Shown here one piece after another: positions 1 through 10,873 of a DNA stretch of 64,000 bases (position 1 is its first letter; every line of letters begins with the position of its first letter). The stretch spans positions 111,913,996 through 111,977,995 of the forward strand of contig OX352774.1 in assembly GCA_947095535.1 (NCBI GenBank). Direction: 5' to 3'. Below the pieces are notes generated by a model, which was not told the origin of the DNA, ran no database searches, and was given only the letters and a program-made list of their open reading frames with translations. Origin of the DNA: Poecilobothrus nobilitatus (lineage: Eukaryota > Arthropoda > Insecta > Diptera > Dolichopodidae). The position numbers and the translations under genes were made by a program.

Positions 1-170
1 GGTGATGATTACATTTACAACGTGCAAAAATTCAAGATCAATGTTAACAACTTTGTTCATAATAGATATGCCTGCCAATTTGAAATCATCATTCCCTAAC
101 TCAACTTGCTTTGACCAGGCAGTACATGAGTACTAAATGTCGTATAATCTATTGTGTGCTCAAAAAAGGA

Positions 171-255
171 AGGTTTTGTTTAGTGGGTTAAGGTCCCACA
201 CACTCTATAGTATCTTTCGATGATTCCTACCTACGCTCGAAAAAAAAAAAAAAAA
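171..255 (+). repeat. weak SINE-like fragment (family SINE-C, copy 1)
   Basis: A short GC-richer patch begins with AGTGGGTTAAGGTC, which resembles a Pol III A-box region, and ends in CGAAAAAAA, a poly-A run of about 16. The same arrangement (GGGTTAAAGTTCAA-type start, about 90 bp, then poly-A) recurs at 44157 and more clearly at 37518 and 61391. This copy is the most diverged. It could be a chance resemblance, and no target duplication is evident. Confidence 0.3.
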
Positions 256-3200
256 TCCTAATGGCATAATATCCTTAGCATATTAAGTCAAAAGTTTTCG
301 TACGAAATAATGATAATATATAGGAAGTTTTTTCTCTAGTAAATAAACAGACATACATGAAAATAGTCTTAAATTAAAATATGAACCATTAGTATTAGAA
401 CCATTATAGTAGAAATTAAAATATGAACCATTAGTATTTGAAATTATTGTGTATATTGGGAGTCAAAAGTAATATTATAACAATTTTAGTCATTAAAAGA
501 AAAATAATACAAAAATCCATTATAAAATTAATAATAATTGCCGAGATATTGAGTTTGATATAAATGTGCTGAATATGTTATTAGTATTTTCTCTTTGAAA
601 TTTAACAATCTGAGAAAGAGAACATAAATATCATACATTTCATTTTTATTTTAAAACATCAAACTAATAAAATTTTTAACATACAATAAAATAATATTAA
701 AAATAAAAGAAAAATTTTTTATAGATATTATATTTCAAATATCTGTAAAAACTCTTATTTAATTCAGATAAATTTTTTGGTCAGATATTTTAACAAAATA
801 TTTAAAAATTATTATGTAGGCACTATAAAAAGTAGAGTAGAACATGATTGGTGACTAACTTATGAACAGGTATACTGCATGATGCATGATGGTGAACAGG
901 TATACTGCATGAGTATTACTTCTAGAGCTCTAGTAGAAGTTAAAAAACCCAACAAACGACGACGTGAAATTCACTTAATGAAGTGGAATAACTTACTTGC
1001 ATCTGAATCTGATGGAACAATCTAATCTAATCTCAAAAATCTCATTCATTCGTACAGAGTAAAGAATTTTTAATTACTATAAATAGATCTGGTCAATATA
1101 TTATATATATATATTTTATACTGAAATGAAAATTAGTAGAATTTTATTTTGCAGCCCCCTTTCCGAACATATTTTTGAAAAATATTCTTCGCTTTTCAAT
1201 CTTTAACATAGTTTTAAATGGAGCCATTAAATATTAACCTTTCATAGGTTTGAAAAATAAATGTTGTGGAACAAATTTTTTATCAACCTATTGATGAGTT
1301 ACAGCCTCTCAAATATGGAAAAAGCTTTATTTTCAATTATTTATATCTTATATTTAGCTACATACTCTTCCAATCTAAAAAGGTATAAATAAGGAGAGGA
1401 AAGATTTGTAGCTTAACATAAAAATTATATAATTTTTAAATTTACGGTTATATAAAAAAATTATGCTAATTTTCGGATCTTCGATATCTGCGGAAAGTTT
1501 TGGTTAGACACTTCAAATTTTGAGACTATAGGAAGTTCTTTAAAAATATTTTTTTATATTATGAACCAGGGATGGAGCATGCATATTTTTGATGTACTAT
1601 TGGAGTTTTTATTATCTGTTTTGGTACGAGGGTTGGTAGAGACAATTAAAATCGGTCAGAACAGCTGCACAATATTCCTCTAAACAGTGTTGGGCTATAA
1701 TAAACAACTAAATCCAACATCAGCATACATCGGAAAAAATTTTTGGCTTTACACATATTCCTATGTTATTAATCAACAGAAAAAAAATTTAGAATAACAT
1801 CGGAGCTCTAAAAATTTTTCAGTAAAAGAATAACTTTAAATTAAATTTACCGTTTTGTAAAATTTTGCATATTTTTGTCCTTTGCATATTAAAAATTTTT
1901 TTAAAAATAACTGCATATGAATAAAAATTTAGTTTTTATTAAAATTTAAAATTAACTACTATGAAACAATGAATTTTAAATGAAAGAACTGAAATTTTTA
2001 ATTTAATCTAGTTCATGTTATATTTAAAATAACAAAAACATGTTGTTTCATCATTTATGAACTAGCTTTGTCATATGTCGCTCAAATAATGGATAAAATA
2101 AATTACTTATCATTGGCATCCAATGATAAATGAAAATCCTTTGTCTTCTGTCATCATTATCATGGATACCATGGCATCATCATCCGTCATTATCATAAAT
2201 ATCGTTATTTAAATTTTTTATGCACTAGATGTTGCATTATTTTGAAATTTATTTTAAAAATGTAATCATCAACACCAAGTATAAATTCTGGTACGTCTTT
2301 TAGTTTAATAAAAATATTTTTCGAAAAATGAAAATACATATATCTTAGATACAAGAATAAAATATTTTTTTATATAATGTACCAGGGATGGAGCATGTAC
2401 ATTTTTAGTGTACAATTCAACATTTTATAATCTGTTTTCGTACGAGGTTTGGTGGAAAACATGTAAAGTCGACCAGAAGAGCTCCAGAAGATTCATCTGG
2501 GCAGTGTTGGTCTATGAACAACTAGACAAATCTAGAAAAATCAAATTTTGACATGGGATCTTTAATATGGATGTACAGTTTGATTTTGAGTATAAGAATG
2601 TGGGAAGAATACTTGGAGAATAGCGTTTTAGAGTTTTGGACGATTGAGTTAACAATTTGAAAAAATATTTTTAAGAAAGATGCTAGAGGTTATCTTAAAA
2701 TTTACTATATCATACATGTATTACCAAACTTTGTGTTCCTTAAGTAATGGAATAAGGTTCCATAAATGTGGTGGGTGGATAACAAAGAAATTTTCATAAA
2801 CTGAATTACGCGCTTATAGGTAGTTCTACTGTTTAAGATTGGATATCTGTTACATTTCCTTTTTTTTTGTTGAAAATTTTGAGTGGGGGCATTAATTTTT
2901 TTATTTCATTTGTTTTATTACAAAGTATCTATAAAACAAGGTAAATGACTAACTGTACAACGATTGTTGAACGGAGTGAGCAATGAGAAAAGCTCTGTGG
3001 AAAAAATTATATTTTTTATTGGTTTTTTTTTTTCTTCTGCTAATACATGTTAAATACCTGCTAATACAGGTGTTAAATTTTTGTTTATTAAATTATTTAA
3101 TATAATTTAGGTATATTTTTATCTCTATTAAAAACATGCACTTTCTTACACCTATACATATTGTGTCGAACTAACAAAAAAAAAATAAAAATAAATATTC

Positions 3201-4500
3201 AGAATAAGTCAAAGAATCAGCTGTTTTACTTCGTAAACCAGATTATTCACGTGATGGAAACCTTATTTGTTTGTTTCAATACTTTCTAGTGTTGTTGAAC
3301 AAAAATCCGGTTAAAGCTATTAAATCTTTTTGTTCAGTGACTGTGCGCCCGAAAGTTTTTTGTTTTTCTTCTTTTTTTTTGAATGGTTTTGTTGAAGTTA
3401 TTTTCAGATAAAATAGTTCACATTCCGATATTGAAAATCAGTATCCGGATTTCATTATGTTTCTAGATTTGTTTAGAGAAGCACTCAATCACCATATTAT
3501 GTAGACGTTGCGGACCTGTTATGTTGCTTTATTTATGTTATACTTTTGTTTATTTATGTCTTGTGCTTTAAGTTAAAAAAATATTAGCGTTTTCCTATTC
3601 TTTGTTTGTGAAAATAATATAGATATATATAAGTACTACTACATATTATATACTATAATATGAAATAATTGCATATTTACCCATATTAAAAGATTTTATT
3701 ATTAATGTACTAATAAATTTATATAAACACCGCTCATGATTTTTGGATTTTACACTTTTACTTAAATGTTGTTTTTTTTTTAACATGAATATTTTGACAT
3801 TTTTTGGTATGTTTTACAATTATTTTATAACGGTTTATGAAAGTTCATGCAATCTTTAAATTTCTCTTCTTGTTTATTCAGTTTCTCTTTTGTGCTTTGT
3901 TTTTTTTCGATTAAGTATAGCATATTTGAATTTTAATTTAAACAAAGAAAAATTATTTTTATATTAGCATAGGTTTGAAATGGACAAAATTTATTATGAG
4001 TTCGAAAGTAAAATAAATAATATGTTACAGAAAAATAGTTGAAAAAAAATTCATAGTTTGCGATTGTAGCCAACGCTGACAGATCATTCTTCAAATTTTA
4101 TTCGATCTTTCTCATACTATAGAACTCTTATAATATTTTAAATGAAGATGCTGAAAATTTAAATGCTATTAGGACACTTTATAAAATGCATTAATTTAAG
4201 GAAATTTTGTATCTGGTCAAAATCATTTATATGACGTTTTTAGAAAATACGACTGTGGTGACAACTTTAGACCATGAGATGCATTTATTAGCACTCTTAT
4301 GACAATACTAGTTTTTAAGGCTTTTCTTAGAATTTCAAACAAATATTCTCCCGTTTTATTCTATATGGAACTTTAAGACTTCTTCTAATCTTCTTCTTCT
4401 AATTTGAATGTCACATTTATTTTAAAAGATACCAGTGAAAACAAAATAAAATCCTGAATAAAGCCTATTTATTCTGGTCTAATTTAAACTCTTAAATTAA
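256..4500. other. AT-rich non-coding DNA, no gene recognised
   Basis: This stretch consists of homopolymer-rich AT sequence with frequent stops in all frames. The only local structure noted is a direct duplication of TGAACAGGTATACTGCATGA at 863-882 and 893-912, 30 bp apart. I see no splice-flanked coding block, tRNA or recognisable transposon. Confidence 0.6.
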
Positions 4501-5488
4501 CGAGGAAGAATACAGTTGCCTTTGTCAACTCTTATATACCCGTTCGAACTATGGATTACACATAATTTCTAGAACTATGGGTTGTACATATATTCAAACT
4601 ATATGTTTATATATTCTTCAAAAGCAGATTTTAACCTTTTCTTTTTCCAAAACTTTTTCAAATATTCTATAGTACCATTTAATACTAAGCGGTAAATGTA
4701 TATTAAATTTACTTAGTACAAAATAGTAAATATAATTGTAAATATTATATTATATTAATGCGCACATAGTATATTTATATTGTTATAAGTATATCGCCAT
4801 ACATTGCAATATTTCTTTAAAAATATTTCCATTCATAGAATAATTTCTTATAAGTACAATAAAATACATATATATATATATGTAAATACGGCGCTATATA
4901 ATATACATATATACTCTTATCATTAATTCATCAGTGACATAATATACGATATGTAAATAAACATAATATTATATAAGTATGTATGTATATCAATATCATA
5001 TAAATAAAAATTCTTCAAGCAACCGTTATGTTGTTTATTTATTTACATTTTTTTGTACTACGCATTATATCCTCAACAATTTCAAATTATCGAGTAAAAC
5101 AAAATGCAAAAATTCGTTAAAGAAATTTGTTAGAAAATTTGAAAAAATCAAGTAACACTTTAGTCAATTATAAAGTAACCCTTTATTATTAAAAAAAGTT
5201 GTTAACAGAAATAAGAGTATAATGTTGCAGCTTTAATTTTTGTGTATTACTTCAAAAAAATTTTAACAGGTGTTCAAGTTACAGATGTTTAAAAATAGGA
5301 AATTTTCAGTTTTTGACCCCTTACAGCTCCTAAACGGGGGGTGATACAAAAAAATTTCTGAAATGACTCATACTTCTGTCAAAATTTCAAGTTTCCATCT
5401 TAAACCGTTTAGAAGATAGAAGGGTTAAAGGATTTTGCAAAATTTGAGTTTCGTATAACGGTAAATTAAGACACCGTATGCCACAAAT

Positions 5489-5974
5489 CATAATATTTAA
5501 TCTGTAAATGACAGACATTTAAAACCATTTTACTCAATGATTTACCAACCAACTTTCATTTTTTTCTTTTTAAATGATAAATATTCAGTATAGCCATCTT
5601 ACAAAATTAATATTTTTCCAAAATTTTCTGATTTTCATTAATAATTTTCCATTTTTATAAAAATTCCATGTAAAGTATATACATATGTATCATCTAATAT
5701 GTATAATCTATACCTATAATATACATATTCAAAAACGGCGCTCTTTTATTTCGTTGAATTTTAAATTTTGTTTTGTTGTTTTTGCTTTTTATTTTTTTTC
5801 TAAAAGCATGAAAAAAATTTTAAAATATAGTTTGCATGCAATAGAAATTTCACAATATAATTGAATATAAACGTCAAAACTTCAGTGGGGAGTTTGGTGC
5901 AGTGGTAGAGTGGCCGCTTCTTATACTTAAGAATTCTTTAGTTTGCAAGTTCGATTCTATTCTATTTTTTTTTT
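5489..5974 (+). repeat. repeat unit R1 with tRNA-like segment, inside the copy-1 insertion
   Basis: R1 is about 490 bp, beginning ATAATATTTAATCTGT and ending in poly-T immediately before DINE-1-like copy 2. Its second half (about 5640-5974) recurs as R2 at 7568-7905, and its first 70 bp recur again at 7945-8015, so the unit was tandemly arranged before or during the insertion. Positions 5888-5966 are tRNA-like: TGGTGCAGTGGTAGAGTGG matches an A-box/D-arm (compare the GTGGTAGAGCG class of tRNAs), and GCAAGTTCGATTCT matches a B-box/T-arm. It does not close into a proper acceptor stem, so I read it as a SINE-type head or a tRNA relic rather than a functional tRNA gene. Confidence 0.65.
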
Positions 5975-7566
5975 TATACCCGTACGATAGGATCGGGTAT
6001 AATAAAATTACTCCTCCGTTTGTAACACCTCGAAATAAGCGAGCTAGATATACCTTCAAAGGTATGGATCGGATCAGAAAAAAATTCTAAGACTTTTGAG
6101 CCATGTCCGTTCGTCCGTCCGTCCGTCCGTCCGTCCGTCAGCACGCTAACTTAAAAACTAAGAAAGCTAGAATCTTGAAATTTACACAAAATATTTTGGG
6201 AGTAATTTGTAGGTTCCCTATTTTTTTTGGTTGAGTTTGGACCAAGCCTTAGGGTAGCTCTCGAACACCTAATTTTTAGATCCCCACATTTTTTTTGCAA
6301 TAGAGCTATGAAATTTTAACTACTGATAGATGTCACAAAAATATTAATTTTATTTTTAATAACTTTTTTTGGTAGCCCCATCCGTTACGGAGCTACAGCT
6401 CCCCAAAGGTTCAAAAAAGCTTTATATTTAAATTGTTATAGCACAAGTTGCATAAGGTATATATTCATTTTGAAAACGCCAAACGATTACTACTTTCATT
6501 AGCTTTAAAAGTATGTATACAATAAATATATAATTTTGGCATACGGTGTCTTAATTTACCGTTATGCGAAACTCAAATTTTGCAAAATTCTTTAACCCTT
6601 CCATCTTTTAAACGGTTAAAGTTGAAAACTTCAAATTAGAAACGACAGAAGTTAGATCTTTGAAAATTAATATGAGTCATTTCAGAAATTTTTTTTGTAT
6701 CACCCCCCGTTTAGGAGCTGTAAGGGGTCAAAAACTGAAAATTTCCTATTTTTAAACACCTGTAACTTGAACACCTGTTAAAATTTTTTTGAAGTAATAC
6801 ACAAAAATTAAAGCTCCAACATTATACTTTTATTTCTGTTAACAACTTTGTTTAATAATATAGGGTTACTTTATAATTGACGAAAGTGTTACTTGATTTT
6901 TTCAAATTTTCTAACAAATTTCTTTAACGATTTTTTTGCATTTTGTTTTACTCGATAATTTGAAATTGTTGAGGGTATAATGCGTAGTACAAAAAATTGT
7001 AATTAAATAAACAACATAACGGTTGCTTGAAGAATTTTTATTTATATGATATTGATATATATACATACTTATATAATATCATGTTTATTTACATATCGTA
7101 TATGTCACTAGTGAATGAATGATAAGAGTATAGATGTATATTATATAGTGCCGTATTTACATACATATATGTATTTTATTGTACTTATAAGAAATTATTC
7201 TGTCAATGGAATATTTAACTATAATATAATATAATATTTAAAATTATATTTACTGTTTTGTACTTAGTAAATTTAATATACATTTACCGCTTAGTATTAA
7301 ATATTACTATAGAATATTTGAAAAAGTTTTGGATTGATAATCGTTATGTGGAAGGTTAGAATCTGCTTTTGAAGAATGTACATATAAACATATAGTTTGA
7401 ATATATGTACAACCCATAGTTCTAGAAATTATAAAATTCACCCAAATTATTTTAAAATACTAAAATATTAAAAAAATAATATTGTTAGCAGAGTGACAGG
7501 CTGTGAACATACTAACGGTTCGTACGGGTATCTAAGAGTTGACAAAGTCAACTGTATTCTTCCTCG
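5975..7566 (+). mobile_element. DINE-1/mini-me-like element (copy 2), full length
   Basis: This is the most complete copy (about 1.59 kb). The 5' end is a hairpin, TATACCCG...CGGGTATA (5975-6001). The subterminal inverted repeats are exact over 11 bp: TACCCGTACGA at 5977-5987 and TCGTACGGGTA at 7520-7530. A GTCC tetranucleotide array preceded by GCCAT lies at 6105-6138. A perfect stem-loop, AGTTGAC-AAA-GTCAACT (7537-7553), sits 13 bp before the 3' end, ...TTCTTCCTCG, which is followed by poly-T. This order of hairpin, microsatellite, core, subTIR and stem-loop is the known architecture of fly DINE-1/Helentron-associated elements. No ORF of transposon type is present. It sits within the R repeats that interrupt copy 1, so it is among the youngest insertions here. 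Confidence 0.85.
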
Positions 7567-7567
7567 T

Positions 7568-8269
7568 TTTTTTTTATTTCTAATATTTTATACAAAAATC
7601 GCATGTGAAGTATATACTTATGTATCATTATAGTATGTATAATCTATACCTATATTATACATTTTCAAAACAGACGCTCTTTGATTCCGTTAAATTTTTG
7701 TTTTATTTTTCTTTTCGATTAAAAATTTTAAAATATTGGTTGTATGGTAGGAGTAGGAATTTCACAATATAACTGAATATAAAGATTAAAGTTTCAGTTT
7801 AGTGTTTAGTACAGTGGTAGAGTGTGGGGTTATTAATAGTTGCTTTTTGATTTTGCAAGTTCGATTCGATTCAGTTCTGTTTTTTTTTTTGTTTTTTTTT
7901 TTTTATATTTTAAACGAAATAAATTCTTACATATCATACTATCATCATCATAATATTTAATCTGTATTAATAGATATTTAAAACCCTTTTACTCAATGAT
8001 TTACCATCTTAGGCTTCTTATAATATATACATATATAATAGGTATATGTTGAGTTTCCAATACTCAATAAATCAAGGGCAACTTCTAAAAGATAATAATA
8101 ATCGTGTTTTTACAAAAAATATCATTTACAAAGAAATTTTAAATTCATAAAGGCTTTAATTATTGAAAATTGTATTTTTACATAAAATCATAAAGAAACT
8201 ATACTGTATATATTGTATTGTAATTGCTAATTAAAACACCTCGAATTTCGAGGGGCGGGCGAATACTAG
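7568..8269 (+). repeat. repeat units R2/R3 with tRNA-like segment, plus unique tail of the insert
   Basis: 7568-7905 matches 5636-5974 (shared GTATAATCTATACCTATA, TTTCACAATATAA and tRNA-like end). The tRNA-like part, 7796-7881, keeps CAGTGGTAGAGTG and GCAAGTTCGATTCGATTC. After a poly-T tract, 7945-8015 repeats the beginning of R1. The remaining segment, about 8030-8269, is unique in the window and ends in a GC-rich patch, GAGGGGCGGGCG. Together with R1 and copy 2 this makes up the 2.8-kb insertion inside copy 1. Confidence 0.6.
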
Positions 8270-8791
8270 TATATATTTATTGTATATATACTTTTAAAGC
8301 TAATAAAAGCAGTAATCGTTTGCCGTTTTCAAAATACAACTTGTGCTATAATAATTTAAATATAGAACTTTTTTGAACCTTTGGGGAGCTGTTGCTCCGT
8401 AACGGGTGGGGCTACAAAAAAAGTTATTAAAAATAAAACTAATATTTTTGTGACATCTATCAGCAGTTAAAATTTCATAGCTCTATTTCAAAAAAAATGT
8501 GGGGATCTAAAAGTTAGGTGTTCGAGAGCTACCCGAAGTTTTGGTCGGAACTCAACCAAAAAAAATAGGGAACCTACAAATTGCTCCTAGAATATTTTGT
8601 GTAAATTTCAAGATTCTAGCTTTCTTAGTTTTTGAGTTAGCTTTCTGACAGGCGGACGGACATGACTCAATCGACTTAGAATTTTTTTCTGATCCGATCC
8701 ATACCTTTGAAGGTATATCTGGCTCATTTATTTCGTGGTGTTACAAACGGAGGAGTAATTTATACCCGATCCGATCGTACGGATATAAAAA

Positions 8792-10699
8792 CAAAGCCAC
8801 AATCTATTCCTTTAAAAATATTTTGCAAGATTTTATCCGTGAAAGATTTTGTAATGCAAGATTTTAGAAAGATAAATTTTGTAATGCAAGATAAAAAAAA
8901 AAGCAAGATTTTGTCGCAGGTTGATTTTGCCGTGAAGGATTGTGACCCGCTCCCCATTTTTTTTTTTTTTAATTAAATTAATTATCTTGATTGGGACTGA
9001 TTGGTAGTATCGGTTAAAATAGGAACGGCTGAAGGAGTTCGAAAAAATATTATAAAATTAGAACAACTTTATCCATATTACGGAAATGCACATTTAATTT
9101 TCAAATTATTACGAGAAAGACAAATAAATATGGAGAAAGAGAAATAAATATGAAAGATTTCTTAAAGAAGTTTAAGGTAAAAGTCATAGGTACAGTGGTA
9201 GGTAAGGTAAAAGTGGTAGGTAGTGGTACAATACAGAAAAATTTAAAAAACGGTCTAGATGTTAAAGTATTTTTCTTGCTTCTACATATTCACTGAATGC
9301 ATACGTCTTAAAACTTACTTTTTATTTACTCATATACAAAGTAGTTTATTTATTTAAAAAATATTTTCAATTTTAATATAAAATTTAATATATTTTCTAT
9401 TTGTTTTTCCACTTAAAAATCAAAATATTGACTATTGCTTTATACAATCAATTTTGTTTTTAACATTATGTTGTTCAAAATGCATAATGCAATATTTAAA
9501 TATTAATTTGATTCGGTATTTACCAAAAATAGTTTTTAAACTATCAATTTATATTCAATTTAATAATCAATAAACTTGTAAAATATTGTTGTATATAGGA
9601 ATAGTCTTAACTTTATATCATTCTTTGGTTATAAGAACTTATAAATTTCATTGCATGGTTAAAAATCACAAACGAATAAAGATTTTCAATTTTTGGCGCC
9701 ATTTTATATTATACAAATAATATAAGAAATGCATTAAAAGAAAAAAAAAATGACACCAGCTATGTTTTTTTTAAAATAAAGGGTGACATTTTTTATATCT
9801 TTATATGAATACATATAAGTAGGGTGCAGTAGAATAAAGTGAACGTTTTAAAAACAATTTTATTAAACTAAAAGATTTAAAGATTTTTATTTAAAACTGG
9901 TCCATTGTTACGATGAATCACTTTTGTTAACATTTCTTTTAAAACATTTATAAAATTTAATATATTTTATAAAGCATGGCTATAATTTTATATTTTATTG
10001 TATATTTTTATATGAATATTGTGTTATTTAAGTTTATTTTATATTATGTATCATTATTTCATTAGAATTATATGTCTTTGTCAGAACGTGTTTTGGAAAA
10101 TTTTCTTTGTCTTTTATTGGTTCAAAAAAATCATCAATTAGAGTTTTGAAAAACGAATCAATCAAATAAATATCTAAATATTATGTAATAATTGAATTTG
10201 ACGATTTGTCCGGAGGTGGGGGAATATGAAACATGCCTATTAAATAGATCAGTTAGATCACTTAGTGAATGGTAATAATAAAAATAAATTTGAGATAAGA
10301 AAATAGTTTATTTAAACCAAAAACAATATTACCTGTCACCAATATTGATAGCTTATATTATAATTTGGTAATTAAATTCTCTCTTTGGGTACTTCTAAAT
10401 TATGACTTGCAAACAAAACATAAAAAAACATAAATTTTGAGCACGATTTTATTTCAATAATTTTATGACAAATTAACATATCTCATTTTATCTTATATAG
10501 ATTTATAAAAACTATGTTAGTATTTTAAAAGAGCGACAATTGAAATAAAGCAAGGCACAATGTAAAACCAAAGAATTGTGAAGCTATACATATTTTACAA
10601 AATACAATACAAATTTTTCCGGTGATATGAAGGATGATAACACTCTTATGAAATTTGATATTTACATACTTACATAATTTCAAAAAAATTGTATTATTT
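8792..10699. other. AT-rich non-coding DNA, no gene recognised
   Basis: Apart from short direct repeats near 8870-8900 (a repeated TTTTGTAATGCAAGAT motif) and 9185-9225 (GTGGTAGGTA-type repeats), this is AT-rich sequence with no supported coding, RNA or transposon feature. The frame crossing 8707-8976 runs out of the terminal hairpin of DINE-1-like copy 1 and is not a gene. Confidence 0.55.
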
Positions 10700-10873
10700 T
10701 CCTATAATAGAGCTTTTTCAAAACTATGGGAGGCTGAACCTCTATAATTGCACTACATAAAAAAGTTTTTCTACAACATTATTTTTTTCAAGAAACTATA
10801 AGTTAACATTGAATTATTTTATCTTAAACGGTGTAGAAGATGATTGTAAACAGCTGGTCGGACGGACAGAGTA
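10700..10873 (-). mobile_element. decayed DINE-1-like fragment
   Basis: Read on the minus strand it has the order of the core element. A GTCCGTCCG remnant (complement of CGGACGGAC at 10859-10868) is followed by GTTTACAA and an ACACCGTTTAAGAT-type block, and then a counterpart of the core GGGAGCTG...GCTCC block (here GGGAGGCTGAACCTCT). The same diverged subfamily, with GTTTACAAAAC after the GTCY stretch, occurs at 37895 and 39680. The ends are lost. Confidence 0.5.

Larger units (their letters stand above)
4501..8791 (-). mobile_element. DINE-1/mini-me-like element (copy 1), split by a 2.8-kb insertion
   Basis: This minus-strand element lies in two pieces. Its 3' part occupies 4501-5488: it starts with CGAGGAAGAATACAG and the AGTTGcc...CAACT stem-loop, and continues through the reverse complement of the core seen in copies 2 and 3. 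Its 5' part occupies 8270-8791: it holds the reverse complement of the GTCC microsatellite (GGCGGACGGACATG near 8650) and ends in the terminal hairpin around 8761-8787. The core breaks near ...GCCACAAAT and resumes at TATATATTTATTG, sequences that are contiguous in copy 3. The 5489-8269 segment is therefore a later insertion. As in DINE-1 (non-autonomous, Helentron-associated) elements, there is no protein-coding capacity. Mobilisation would need Rep/helicase supplied in trans (family knowledge). Confidence 0.8.

Noticed and set aside
5874..6090. Overlapping ORFs on both strands at the 5' end of DINE-1-like copy 2
   Set aside because: They cross the tRNA-like segment, the poly-T and the terminal hairpin of a non-coding element; no family signature.
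6105..6138. (GTCC)n array as an independent microsatellite
   Set aside because: It is an integral part of DINE-1-like elements, present at the same place in copy 3 and in inverse in copies 1 and 46783.
8707..8976. 89-codon plus-strand and 65-codon minus-strand frames
   Set aside because: They start inside the terminal region of DINE-1-like copy 1 and continue through short repeats and a poly-T tract.
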